NCBI GenBank assembly: GCA_964617105.1 | Contig: CAZTWC010000058.1 | Coordinates: forward strand, 1-11,615 | DNA from: CAZTWC01 sp964617105 [NCBI: uncultured Myxococcia bacterium] | Lineage (GTDB): Bacteria > CAZTWC01 | Length of the DNA: 11,615 nt | Direction of reading: 5' to 3' | Shown here: positions 1 to 7,819 of the stretch, one piece after another | How positions within the stretch are numbered: the first letter of the stretch is position 1 | How the letters are laid out: the number at the start of each line of letters is the position of its first letter | Notes under the pieces: generated by a model | What the model saw: the letters and a program-made list of their open reading frames with translations, nothing else | What the model was told of the DNA's origin: nothing | Databases searched by the model: none | Made by a program: the position numbers and the translations under genes

Positions 1-1695
1 ATCGAACTTATCCGCTTTGGCAAGAAAATTGGCTATCATGCAATTCAAACTATAACCAATGGCCGCCTGTTCAGTTACCAGGCTTTTCTTACTCAATGTA
101 TAGAGGCTGGTTTGAGCGAGATCACCTTTTCTCTCCATGGACATAATCCGGCTTTGCATGATTATTTGACCGGTGTACCCGGATCATTCAAACAAGCGCT
201 GCAAGGACTTGATAATGTTCTTAAAGATAACCGGGTCATTGTCAACATTGATATTTGCATCAACCGTCAAAATATCCCATTTTTGCCAGAGATATTGGCC
301 TTTTTTCATAACCGGGGGGTAAATGAGTTTGATCTCCTCTTTCCTGTCCCCTTTGGCAGTGCCTGGCAGGGGCACAACCGAGCCAAAATCTTTTACCCAA
401 TCCAGGATTATTGCCAACCCATTAATGCTGCCATAAACCTGGCTAAAGAGAACCATTTTCAAATCTGGTTTAATCGTTTCCCCCCCCCATATCTGGAGGG
501 TAACGAAGATTTGATCCAGAGTCCGCTCAAATTGCGGGATGAGGTGCGAGGGCGTTTTGAAGAGTTAAATTTCTGGCTGCAAAGAGGAATTACCATTAGT
601 TGCTGTCAGGAGGAGCGCTGTGAGCACTGCTATATCCAAAATTTCTGTCAATACCTAAAAACTATACGCAGCCAATATCTTAACCAGGAGATTGATGGGA
701 TAAAAATCGATCTCAGGCAATCTGAACAAAATGGAATGGACCTTAATCAATACCAGTATAAATACCTCTGGCTAAAGGCAAAAAATCTCCAACAACTAAC
801 AGATATAATTGTTGGCTTTGATTTGACCGATTCAAATTCAAAACTTATCTTCCAACTTGATGATTACACCGGCTTTTGTCAACTGCTGCACCATTTTCCC
901 ATAGATATTGCCAGACTGGAGCGGGTTTACCTGTCCAAAAAAAGTGATATTGAAACCTTGCTGTCTAAAAACAACGATATTGAATTATTGCTGTCAAAAA
1001 ATCCAAACTTTAGGTTATATATTTTTCTCAGTCAAGCAACTGCCGATTTTTTTCAAAAGGGACCTGGCTCAGAACAGTTACCCCTGGTGCGAAATGGATC
1101 AGGCCAAAAACAGTTGCCTCTAGTGCTGGTAAAGAGAAATTCCCTGGATACCCAGGGCTACAATTGCTTTGACCTTAACCAATTTTTCCAAAATCACTCC
1201 TTCTCCAGTCTGGCCACTGAAAATATCCCTCCCTGTATTGGCGGAAAAATCCCCCATAAACGCCTGAACATTTTAGATAGTTCTATTTTAGCAGGGAAAA
1301 GCAATGATCTGAGCGAAAAAGAGAAATCCGCGGTAACTGAAACCAGTAATGACCAAAATAAAAAACCAATCACCGTGGGCGACCCCGCTTTTTTAAAGGG
1401 TATGAGAAAATTTGGCTCCAAATACAGCCCAGAGATGCTTAGTAAAAATCGGTTTGCCCCCCTTGATCTGTTTGCCTTAACCGAGCAATATATTGGAGAG
1501 CATTACTACAGTAAAAGTATTCGCTGTCAAACCTGTAGTTATAATAATCAATGTGAAGGAATGCATATATCGTATATTAGCAAGATGGGCTATAAGGTGC
1601 TTCAGCCAGAACCAAGAAATTCGAGCACGGATGACAAACGTCCGTCCGAACGTCTAGAGAATTTGGATTTAGCCGAATTCGAACAGGATAGATAA
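1..1695 (+). CDS. Radical-SAM protein with two auxiliary Cys clusters (5' truncated)
   Basis: The reading frame is open from base 1 (564 codons visible), so the true start and the radical-SAM CxxxCxxC motif lie upstream; the TTG at 112 is inside the domain. The visible N-terminus reads as the second half of a radical-SAM barrel: ITNG strand end, then ITFSLHGHNP and VNIDICINRQN. Then come FPPPYLEG and a first cluster, CC....CEHCYIQNFC, at 601-648 (C-x2-C-x5-C). A middle region of about 290 residues without recognised domain contains tandem repeats. A second C-x2-C-x5-C cluster (CQTCSYNNQC, 1525-1554) is followed by EGMHISYISKMGY and a charged tail. Such clusters normally ligate auxiliary Fe-S centres in SPASM/twitch-type enzymes. 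The stop directly abuts the next radical-SAM start (TAAATG), so the two are co-translated and probably functional partners. Substrate unknown; peptide or cofactor maturation is only inference. Confidence 0.82.
   Translation: MELIRFGKKIGYHAIQTITNGRLFSYQAFLTQCIEAGLSEITFSLHGHNPALHDYLTGVPGSFKQALQGLDNVLKDNRVIVNIDICINRQNIPFLPEILAFFHNRGVNEFDLLFPVPFGSAWQGHNRAKIFYPIQDYCQPINAAINLAKENHFQIWFNRFPPPYLEGNEDLIQSPLKLRDEVRGRFEELNFWLQRGITISCCQEERCEHCYIQNFCQYLKTIRSQYLNQEIDGIKIDLRQSEQNGMDLNQYQYKYLWLKAKNLQQLTDIIVGFDLTDSNSKLIFQLDDYTGFCQLLHHFPIDIARLERVYLSKKSDIETLLSKNNDIELLLSKNPNFRLYIFLSQATADFFQKGPGSEQLPLVRNGSGQKQLPLVLVKRNSLDTQGYNCFDLNQFFQNHSFSSLATENIPPCIGGKIPHKRLNILDSSILAGKSNDLSEKEKSAVTETSNDQNKKPITVGDPAFLKGMRKFGSKYSPEMLSKNRFAPLDLFALTEQYIGEHYYSKSIRCQTCSYNNQCEGMHISYISKMGYKVLQPEPRNSSTDDKRPSERLENLDLAEFEQDR
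480..488 (+). repeat. Homopolymeric C9 tract inside the radical-SAM gene
   Basis: Nine consecutive C residues span the end of a Phe codon and the codons for the PPP of FPPPYLEG. The frame is intact through the tract in this copy. Poly-C runs of this length are prone to slippage, which would put the gene out of frame before both auxiliary Cys clusters. Confidence 0.6.
931..1004 (+). repeat. 30-bp in-frame tandem repeat, about 2.5 copies
   Basis: Units start at 931, 961 and 991, each beginning CTGTC followed by an A-rich run. They encode LSKKSDIETL, LSKNNDIELL and the partial LSKNPNFRLY. The units have diverged at third positions and in a few residues, so this is not a very recent duplication. 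It adds 10-residue increments to the unassigned middle region of the radical-SAM protein. Confidence 0.8.
1066..1140 (+). repeat. Second in-frame imperfect repeat (LPLV units)
   Basis: GSEQLPLVRN (1066-1095) is followed by GSGQKQLPLVLVKRN (1096-1140). The two share the order GS, Q, LPLV, R/KRN, with one carrying a few extra residues. It lies 60 bases downstream of the 30-bp repeat, so the same stretch of this gene has been enlarged twice. Confidence 0.6.
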
Positions 1696-2631
1696 ATGGC
1701 CAATATCGGTTACATACAGGTGGTGGGTTACTGTAATCATACCTGTGGCTTTTGTTCTTGTAACGGCACTACTGAACGCCATAGTGTTGATGAAGTCAAA
1801 TATATTATAGGTGATTTTGCCCAGCGAAACTACTTTGGCATTGTCTTGACCGGCGGTGAGCCAACCCTGCATCCCGATCTTCCCTTAATGGTAAAATATG
1901 GCCGGCAGCAGGGGCTCCATGTGCGCATCATCTCCAATGGAAAAACTTTGGCAGACCCAGATTACGCCAGAATACTTGGAGATGCGGGGCTGCAACTGGT
2001 CCACATCTCCATCTATTCTGTCCGGGCAGAAATTGAACGCCAATTGAGAGGAGTTGAAGGATCCATTGACCTGGCCTGCAGAGCCATTGAAAACTGTCAC
2101 CAACAGGGGATAGATGTCCAGATAAATACGGTAATCAACAAGTTAAACGCCAATCACCTGGAGGAGAATGTCAGTTTTCTGGTCCAGAAGTACCCCTTTT
2201 TAAATCACTTTGTCTGGAATAATATTGACCCCTCTATGGGCAAAGCAGTAGATACCAAAGAGCGCTATCTCTCCAGCCTGGCAGATATGGAGTTATCACT
2301 CTATAACTCGCTTAAATTTTTAGATGAAAGCAACCGGACCTTTCGGGTAGAGAAAGTACCTCTCTGTTATATGACCGATTATGCCTGGGCCAGCACAGAA
2401 ACCCGCAAAATTGTCAAAGAAGAGGAGCGGATAGTCCATTTTATCTTCAACCGCGACACCATTCGCCAGCGAAAGTGGGAATACCGCCACTACGAACCCT
2501 GTGAGATCTGTCATCTAAACACTATCTGCGCCGGACTTTACCATCGAGGCGAGGGCTATGACCCAACCGAGTTGCACCCCCTGTTTATCCCGACGGCTCC
2601 GATAGTTGATAAGATTTTAAAGTTATGTTGA
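1696..2631 (+). CDS. Radical-SAM protein with C-terminal auxiliary cluster
   Basis: This is a 311-residue complete protein. The N-terminus carries the radical-SAM motif C13-x3-C17-x2-C20 (CNHTCGFC), which binds the 4Fe-4S cluster that cleaves S-adenosylmethionine. The GGEP motif follows at 53-56 (LTGGEPTLHP), then further barrel strands (VRIISNG, LVHISIYS, VQINTVINKLN). The C-terminal part has VPLC (C224) and C269-x2-C272-x5-C278, the usual layout of a SPASM/twitch-like auxiliary Fe-S domain. The ATG start directly follows the TAA of the upstream radical-SAM gene, with AGGATAG as ribosome binding site inside that gene's end, so translation is coupled. About 310 residues is normal for a compact enzyme of this class. 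No precursor peptide gene or characteristic partner is visible, so the substrate cannot be named. The class is certain; the specific function is unknown. Confidence 0.9.
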   Translation: MANIGYIQVVGYCNHTCGFCSCNGTTERHSVDEVKYIIGDFAQRNYFGIVLTGGEPTLHPDLPLMVKYGRQQGLHVRIISNGKTLADPDYARILGDAGLQLVHISIYSVRAEIERQLRGVEGSIDLACRAIENCHQQGIDVQINTVINKLNANHLEENVSFLVQKYPFLNHFVWNNIDPSMGKAVDTKERYLSSLADMELSLYNSLKFLDESNRTFRVEKVPLCYMTDYAWASTETRKIVKEEERIVHFIFNRDTIRQRKWEYRHYEPCEICHLNTICAGLYHRGEGYDPTELHPLFIPTAPIVDKILKLC

Positions 2632-2645
2632 TTGCCAGATCACAT

Positions 2646-2682
2646 TTGACTTACACATTCTTATGTGTTAACATTTGTGTAA
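2646..2682 (+). promoter_or_regulatory. vapBC promoter with overlapping inverted half-sites
   Basis: A sigma70-like promoter is visible: TTGACT at 2646-2651, a 17-base spacer, and TAACAT at 2669-2674. Overlapping it are inverted half-sites: TTACACA (2651-2657) against TGTGTAA (2676-2682), and ACACAT (2653-2658) against ATGTGT (2663-2668), with the palindrome TGTTAACA between. Type II antitoxin-toxin complexes commonly repress their own promoter by binding such repeats, so this is probably the VapBC operator. Binding itself is inferred. Confidence 0.7.
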
Positions 2683-2694
2683 AAGGAGATGTTC

Positions 2695-2892
2695 ATGGCA
2701 ACCAATTTAGCATTAGACGATAGTTTAATAGTAAAAGCTCAAAAAATCGGGCAGCACAAAACCAAAAAAGAAGCAGTTACTGCAGCGTTAAAAGAATACA
2801 TTGCCCGCAAAAAACAATTAGAAATAATTGATTTATTTGGTACTATAGATTTTGATGAGAGTTTTGATTATAAAAAGGCTCGAAAAAGATGA
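2695..2892 (+). CDS. vapB: VapB-type antitoxin of a type II toxin-antitoxin module
   Basis: This is a 65-residue protein beginning MATNLALDDSLI, the usual opening of a VapB family with an N-terminal DNA-binding segment, followed by KTKKEAVTAALKEYI. The C-terminus (LFGTIDFDESFDYKKARKR) is typical of the toxin-binding tail. An ATG six bases upstream (2689) is also in frame, but the Shine-Dalgarno AAAAGGAG at 2681-2688 leaves no gap to it and exactly six bases to the ATG at 2695, so 2695 is chosen. The antitoxin should bind and inhibit the adjacent VapC RNase and repress the operon through the repeats upstream. The last four bases overlap the toxin start (ATGA). The pair is visibly more AT-rich than the genes on either side, suggesting acquisition. 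Confidence 0.9.
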   Translation: MATNLALDDSLIVKAQKIGQHKTKKEAVTAALKEYIARKKQLEIIDLFGTIDFDESFDYKKARKR

Positions 2893-3281
2893 AAATCTTA
2901 GTTGATACTTGTATCTGGTCTCTGGTGCTCAGAAAAAAAACTCCGGATTTAAATCTCACTAAAAAATTAGAAGATTTTATTTCTGATGGTAGAGTTGTAA
3001 TTATTGGTCCAATAAGACAAGAACTTCTCTCAGGCCTTTCAAATCAATCTCAATTCACTAAATTGAAGCAGTTCCTCTCTTCTTTTAAAGATACTAATCT
3101 AAAAACCGAGCATTTTGTTAGAGCAGCTGAATTCAGTAATTTATGTCGTAAAAATGGGATTCAAGGTTCAACAACCGATTTTTTAATTTGTGCAGTTGCA
3201 GATATTGAAAAACTGTCTATCTTTACCACCGATAATGACTTCAATAATTACAAAAGGTATCTAAAAATAAAACTTATCTAA
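2889..3281 (+). CDS. vapC: VapC-type PIN-domain ribonuclease toxin
   Basis: This is a 130-residue PIN-domain protein of standard VapC length. The acidic residues that bind Mg2+/Mn2+ are all present: D6 in MKILVDTCIW, E45 in IRQELLSG, D97 in STTDFLI, and D115/D117 in FTTDNDF. The protein should therefore be an active endoribonuclease; VapC toxins typically cut tRNA or rRNA when not held by VapB. It starts on an ATGA overlap with the antitoxin, which couples translation. The stop is only 7 to 19 bases before the first ABC-transporter permease, so the module sits tightly between the radical-SAM genes and that operon. RNA target not predictable. Confidence 0.92.
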   Translation: MKILVDTCIWSLVLRKKTPDLNLTKKLEDFISDGRVVIIGPIRQELLSGLSNQSQFTKLKQFLSSFKDTNLKTEHFVRAAEFSNLCRKNGIQGSTTDFLICAVADIEKLSIFTTDNDFNNYKRYLKIKLI

Positions 3282-3300
3282 TCCCCCAATGGAAAAATAT

Positions 3301-4515
3301 ATGAGCATAGTTAAAATCGCCTGGAGAAATGTGTGGCGGAATCAGCGGCGCACCTTGATAACTGTGGCAGCCATGAGCCTGGCACTAACGGTTATGATCC
3401 TCTATTCCGGCCTGGTGAGAGGATATATGAAGGAGATGGAAAGTAAACTGTTGAACCTTGAATTGGGTGATATCCAAATATTTGCTCCCCAGTATAAGGA
3501 GATGCCCTCAATATACAAAAAAATAGATGAGCACACCGCTCTGCTGGATAAATTGCATGGCCAGGGATTTCTTGCTACAGCCCGATTATTGGGTGGTGGC
3601 CTGGGGGCCTCCAATCAAAACTCTGCTGGGGTTATATTCCTGGGTCTGGAAGTTGAAAATGATGCCAAAGTGAGCCAGATATACCAGCATGTTATCAAGG
3701 GAAAATGGCTGGATCCCAGTCGTCCAAAAGAGGTGGTGGTGGGACGACGGCTGGCCCGCAACCTGGGGTTAAAAGAGGGAGATGAATTAATGGTTCTCTC
3801 CCAGGGAGCTGATGGCAGTATGGCGAATGATATCTTTATTATCAGGGGCATCCTCAAAGGGATCAGCCAGGCTGCTGACCGGAGCGGGGTGTTTATGACC
3901 GCTGCAGCATTCAGGGAATTGATGGTCTTTCCCAGGGGGGTCCACCAGGTGATAGTTCGGCGGCCGGAAAATTTGCCTCTGAACATGGCTAAAATAGAGG
4001 TGGACAAGTTAGCCCCGGGGCAGGATGTAAAAACCTGGCGCCAGTTGATGCCAACTATAGCATCCATGCTTGCCAATGCCAAAAGTGTTATGATGGTTAT
4101 GTCCTTAATTGTGTATATCTCCATCGCCATTGTTATCCTAAACGCAATGTTGATGGCGGTTTTCGAAAGAATCAGGGAACTTGGGGTGTTAAAAGCCCTG
4201 GGGATGAAGCCTCTTTCGGTTTTTCTAATGATTTTTACCGAGAGTTTTATCCAGGTGCTGTTGGCGGTTCTTCTGGGATTGACTTTCTCCCTGCCCGGGG
4301 TCTGGTATTTGTCAACTGCAGGGATCAACCTGGAAAGCATGAGTGGTTTTTCTGCCCACGGATTAGCCTGGGATCCTATTTGGAAAGCCCAATTTAATTC
4401 TCAAACTTTCCAGGCTCCAGTGATCACTTTAGTGATTATAGTCTGCCTGGCGGTAATCTATCCGGCTATTAAAGCCGCCTTGATAAAACCGGTTAAAGCA
4501 ATTAGTCATCAATAA
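3301..4515 (+). CDS. FtsX/LolC-like ABC transporter permease 1
   Basis: This is a 404-residue inner-membrane protein with MacB/LolCE topology. A short cytoplasmic start (AWRNVWRNQRRT) leads into transmembrane helix 1 at about 19-40. A large extracytoplasmic domain follows, then three helices at about 262-285, 310-335 and 376-395. Between helices 2 and 3 lies the FtsX coupling loop ERIRELGVLKALGMKP, which contacts the ATPase; the C-terminus ends YPAIKAALIKPVKAI, as in the family. Another ATG at 3289 is in frame, but 3301 is preferred because GGA lies at suitable spacing before it and family members begin close to this point. Permeases of this type act mechanically on periplasmic or membrane substrates (lipoprotein release, toxin or lipid export) rather than forming a simple channel. 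It pairs with the paralogous permease and ATPase downstream. Confidence 0.88.
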   Translation: MSIVKIAWRNVWRNQRRTLITVAAMSLALTVMILYSGLVRGYMKEMESKLLNLELGDIQIFAPQYKEMPSIYKKIDEHTALLDKLHGQGFLATARLLGGGLGASNQNSAGVIFLGLEVENDAKVSQIYQHVIKGKWLDPSRPKEVVVGRRLARNLGLKEGDELMVLSQGADGSMANDIFIIRGILKGISQAADRSGVFMTAAAFRELMVFPRGVHQVIVRRPENLPLNMAKIEVDKLAPGQDVKTWRQLMPTIASMLANAKSVMMVMSLIVYISIAIVILNAMLMAVFERIRELGVLKALGMKPLSVFLMIFTESFIQVLLAVLLGLTFSLPGVWYLSTAGINLESMSGFSAHGLAWDPIWKAQFNSQTFQAPVITLVIIVCLAVIYPAIKAALIKPVKAISHQ

Positions 4516-4534
4516 TGGTTGGTGGGGGAATATT

Positions 4535-5782
4535 ATGAACAGCATGAGTCTTGCTTCCATGGCCTGGCGCAATTTATGGCGCAACCGGCGCCGCACCCTG
4601 ATAACCCTGGTGGGTATTGCAGTGGGCACTGGGTTGGCTATCCTGTTTACCGGTCTTGGAGATGACACCTACGGCAAAATGATCGAACTGGCGGCCAAAA
4701 TGGGGGGCGGACATGTTACCATTCAACATGCCGAATATATTGATAATCCCTCCACGAAAAACTATATCAAGGGGATTGGCAAAAAAACCGCTCTGGCCAT
4801 GGCCAATCAGAAGGTGAAAAAAGTCAGTCCCAGGATTACTGGTTTTGCCATGTTGTCCACAGCCCGAGACAGCCATGGAGCCTTGATAATGGCCTTTGAC
4901 CCTCAAAAAGAAGACAAAAAAACCCTGACTTTTAAAGAAGCAATGGTTAAGGGATCTTTTTTTAATTCCCGGCATGACAAGGGGATCATTCTGGGTAAAC
5001 GGCTGGCAGAGATTTTGCAAGTTAAACTGGGCCGCAAGGTGGTTTACACCATGTCGGATAAAAATGGCGAGATGGTCAGCGGCCTGGCCAGGGTTCGTGG
5101 TTATATCAGCACTGGAGTTGCCAGCCTGGATTCCAATATCTGCCTGCTAACCCTGGATTCTATACGTAAGGTGGTGGGATTAGGTAAAGATGAAGCCACC
5201 CAGTTGGCAATTTTTATTAGTGATCAGCGTATTAGCAGCCGGGTGGCAAACCAACTGTCCCCCAACCTCAAGAAAGGAATCGTTGCCCTGGCCTGGCACC
5301 AAGTGCAGCCGGAATTGGCCGGATTTATCTCCATGAAGGTTTCTGGCACGGTTTTCTTTGAAATTATCATCATGCTGCTGGTAGCGGCTGGGATTTTTAA
5401 CACTATTTTTGTTAGCGTAATGGAGCGGTTGCGAGAGTTTGGTATCCTGATGGCCCTTGGTTTCAGCCCAGCCAAACTGTTTATTTTAGTGACCTGGGAA
5501 AGTTTGTGGCTGGGAATTACCGGGCTGATAGCTTCCGCATTAATTACTGCCTGGCCTTACCATTATCTGAACACCAAAGGGATAGATCTAACCGCCATGG
5601 TAGGGAAGGGCGGCACTGAAATATCGGGTGTGGCGGTGGACCCCATTATGAGAGTGAGCATCTATCCGGAAAATGCTTTGATAATTGGCCTGGTGGTGCT
5701 GGGAGCCACTTTACTATCTGGTATCTATCCCGCCTGGAAAGCGGGCAGGGTGGAGCCGGTAGAAGCGATAAAATTAGTATAA
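4535..5782 (+). CDS. FtsX/LolC-like ABC transporter permease 2
   Basis: This 415-residue protein is a paralogue of the preceding permease: both open with AWRN-WRN-RRTLIT and share the same four-helix plan. Helix 1 is at about 18-42, followed by a large extracytoplasmic domain, then helices at about 273-297, 315-340 and 382-402. ERLREFGILMALGFSP forms the coupling loop, and the C-terminus (GIYPAWKAGRVEPVEAIKLV) is characteristic of the family. A strong GGTGGGGGA ribosome binding site lies five bases before the ATG at 4535. Only 19 bases separate it from permease 1. The two paralogues probably form a LolC/LolE-like heterodimer with the ATPase downstream. The substrate is not evident. Confidence 0.88.
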   Translation: MNSMSLASMAWRNLWRNRRRTLITLVGIAVGTGLAILFTGLGDDTYGKMIELAAKMGGGHVTIQHAEYIDNPSTKNYIKGIGKKTALAMANQKVKKVSPRITGFAMLSTARDSHGALIMAFDPQKEDKKTLTFKEAMVKGSFFNSRHDKGIILGKRLAEILQVKLGRKVVYTMSDKNGEMVSGLARVRGYISTGVASLDSNICLLTLDSIRKVVGLGKDEATQLAIFISDQRISSRVANQLSPNLKKGIVALAWHQVQPELAGFISMKVSGTVFFEIIIMLLVAAGIFNTIFVSVMERLREFGILMALGFSPAKLFILVTWESLWLGITGLIASALITAWPYHYLNTKGIDLTAMVGKGGTEISGVAVDPIMRVSIYPENALIIGLVVLGATLLSGIYPAWKAGRVEPVEAIKLV

Positions 5783-5825
5783 TAAATATTAAGAACTACC
5801 ATAATGTCATAATAAGGAGATAATT

Positions 5826-6530
5826 TTGGAATTATCGACAGAGCAACCGGTTATCCAGATGAAAAAAGTGGATAAAATCTATTGGCAAGGGGATGTTCAG
5901 GTACAGGCCTTGAAAGAGATAAGCCTGGAAGTAAGTAAAGGCGAGTTTACCGCCATTTGCGGCCCTTCCGGATCGGGAAAAACTACTATCCTCAACCTCA
6001 TAGGAGCCCTGGACAGCCCATCTTCGGGAGATATTTTACTGGAAGGGATAAACTTGAGCCAACAGAGCCGCTCCCGCCTCAGTCACCTGCGGTGCCACCG
6101 GATAGGTTTTGTTTTTCAAGCCTACAACCTGGTGCCGGTTTTAACCGCCTTTGAAAATGCGGAAGTGGTGCTCTCTTTGCAGAATATAGCCCGGCCGGAG
6201 CGCACCAAGCGGGTGATGGATTTGCTGGCCGAAGTTGGATTGGAGGGGATGGAGCATCGCCGCCCTCATCAACTATCGGGCGGACAACAGCAGCGAGTGG
6301 CCATTGCCAGGGCTATTGCCGCCAACCCGGCAGTGGTGCTGGCTGATGAGCCCACTGCCAATGTGGATTCTGAAACCGCTGAACATCTTTTGGATATTAT
6401 GGAGCGCCTGAACCAAACCCTTCAAAAGACCTTTATCTTTTCCACCCACGATCCCCGGGTGATGAAGCGGGCCAGACGCATTATTCACCTTAAAGACGGC
6501 CGGATTGACCGGGTCGATTGTCAGGGCTGA
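5826..6530 (+). CDS. LolD/MacB-type ABC transporter ATPase
   Basis: This 234-residue nucleotide-binding protein has every catalytic motif: Walker A GPSGSGKT at 46-53, Q-loop Q98 in FVFQAYNLVP, signature LSGGQ at 150-154, Walker B VVLADEP ending at D174-E175, D-loop around D181, and the switch histidine H208 in FSTHD. FVFQAYNL and the short length place it in the LolD/MacB/FtsE-like group that energises FtsX-type permeases. The start is a TTG at 5826, chosen because AAGGAG (5814-5819) sits six bases before it; the next in-frame ATG (5859) is too close to the conserved core. The 43 bases before it are AT-rich without a clear promoter. It is co-transcribed with both permeases and powers them by ATP hydrolysis. 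Confidence 0.93.
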   Translation: MELSTEQPVIQMKKVDKIYWQGDVQVQALKEISLEVSKGEFTAICGPSGSGKTTILNLIGALDSPSSGDILLEGINLSQQSRSRLSHLRCHRIGFVFQAYNLVPVLTAFENAEVVLSLQNIARPERTKRVMDLLAEVGLEGMEHRRPHQLSGGQQQRVAIARAIAANPAVVLADEPTANVDSETAEHLLDIMERLNQTLQKTFIFSTHDPRVMKRARRIIHLKDGRIDRVDCQG

Positions 6531-6532
6531 CA

Positions 6533-7819
6533 GTGAACACTATCTATTTCAGAGTCTTTATCAGAATCTTATTCCTGGCTATGGTAATAACCACCATCTT
6601 AACCTCTCCATGCCAGGCTTTGGTCAATTTCTCCGGAAAATATTTGCGGGCCGACCTGGTGTTAAGCCAGCGGCTGAGCGGGGCATGGTTAGATTTTCCT
6701 GAGTATCAATATTTTCAAAATCTGGGTGATGATAATCTGGGAGCATCAATAACCAGGATACTAATCGATGGCGTCATTGGTGATTCCGTGAGTTTTGAGG
6801 CAAATATTTACGCTGACCTGGCAAAAATGCCCGACACCAGGTCCAGTCAGATCATGGGAGGGGCAGCCGTACTCTCATCTCCCTATAGAACCCCTTTTTT
6901 ATCTCACCGTTTTTGGGAAAGAGAAAATTTCCAAGGAGAGGTGGGCATTGACCGGCTGGCAATCTTTTGGAACCAAAATCCATGGACTCTCTCCCTGGGC
7001 CGGTTTACGGTCAATTACAGTGTAACCTCAATCTTTACTCCAAATGATTTTTTTGCCCCCTTTTCTGTTGCAGCAGTTAACAAAGTTTACAAACCTGGAG
7101 TGGATGCCGCTCGAATAGTCCTGGAATTGGGAACGCTCTCCTCCCTGGAGATTATAGGCGTAATGGGCACTGACCAGCAAAATGTAAAACCAGCCTGGGA
7201 TGATGCCGCCCTCCTGGGTCGGGGCAGCACGGTTGTGGAAGATATCCATCTGGCTCTTATGGGTGGCAGGCTTGCTCAACGCTGGATAATGGGTGGCTCA
7301 ATTCAGGGCGAATCTGGTCCGGTTAATATTCGAACCGAAGGTCACGCCGGACGCTCCGATAGCAATCCAAAAGAGACATTTGTCCATCTGGCGGCCGGGC
7401 TGGACACCACTTTCAATTGGCAAAACTCCGGTGTGGGGATGGAATATGCTTTTTTCTCGGACCGGGCAAAAAATAGTGCCGATTATTTAGATGAGGCCTT
7501 TCATCTACTGCCAGACCAGGGCTTATTTTTAGCCCGCCACTACCTGGGATTTTGGGGTGGATTGGATCTTTCTGCCCTCGCCAGGCTGAACAACAGTTGG
7601 ATTGTCAACCTTATAGACAGGTCCGGTCTGGTGACGGTTATGCTAATTTACAGTTTGGGAGATGAACTGGAGTTGGTTGCCGGGGCTTTAACCAGTTGGG
7701 GAAAAACCGGGCCAGTTAACTCATTAAATCGGGTTGTAAACCAGATATCAGCCCTTGCTTATAGTGAATACGGCTATATGCCCAGGATGTTGTTCCTGGA
7801 AATCAGAACATATTTTTAG
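6533..7819 (+). CDS. Probable outer-membrane beta-barrel protein, exported
   Basis: This is a 428-residue protein of unrecognised family. The N-terminus is a signal peptide: a basic start, a hydrophobic core (about 9-24, FIRILFLAMVITTIL), then SPCQA as probable signal peptidase I site. The mature part alternates polar and hydrophobic residues, is rich in G, W, Y and F, and ends FLEIRTYF. A final aromatic residue in a short amphipathic strand is the usual BAM-recognition signal of barrel proteins. The start is taken as GTG at 6533, with AGGG six bases upstream, two bases after the ATPase stop; a TTG at 6518 inside the ATPase gene is an alternative. Tight coupling to the ABC genes suggests it is the outer-membrane partner or client of that transporter. 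The stop overlaps the stop of the converging CBS remnant. Barrel assignment is inferred from sequence character, not from a known homologue. Confidence 0.75.
   Translation: MNTIYFRVFIRILFLAMVITTILTSPCQALVNFSGKYLRADLVLSQRLSGAWLDFPEYQYFQNLGDDNLGASITRILIDGVIGDSVSFEANIYADLAKMPDTRSSQIMGGAAVLSSPYRTPFLSHRFWERENFQGEVGIDRLAIFWNQNPWTLSLGRFTVNYSVTSIFTPNDFFAPFSVAAVNKVYKPGVDAARIVLELGTLSSLEIIGVMGTDQQNVKPAWDDAALLGRGSTVVEDIHLALMGGRLAQRWIMGGSIQGESGPVNIRTEGHAGRSDSNPKETFVHLAAGLDTTFNWQNSGVGMEYAFFSDRAKNSADYLDEAFHLLPDQGLFLARHYLGFWGGLDLSALARLNNSWIVNLIDRSGLVTVMLIYSLGDELELVAGALTSWGKTGPVNSLNRVVNQISALAYSEYGYMPRMLFLEIRTYF

Noticed and set aside
112-114. TTG at 112 as the start of the first radical-SAM gene
   Set aside because: The frame is open back to base 1 and the upstream residues continue the radical-SAM barrel, so the codon is internal.
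3615-4340. Long open frame of 241 codons on the minus strand inside permease 1
   Set aside because: It is antisense to a clearly coding FtsX-like gene, with a composition expected from reading the opposite strand and no recognisable motif.
4574-5020. 148-codon open frame on the minus strand inside permease 2
   Set aside because: It is a shadow of the permease frame, without motif or independent ribosome site.
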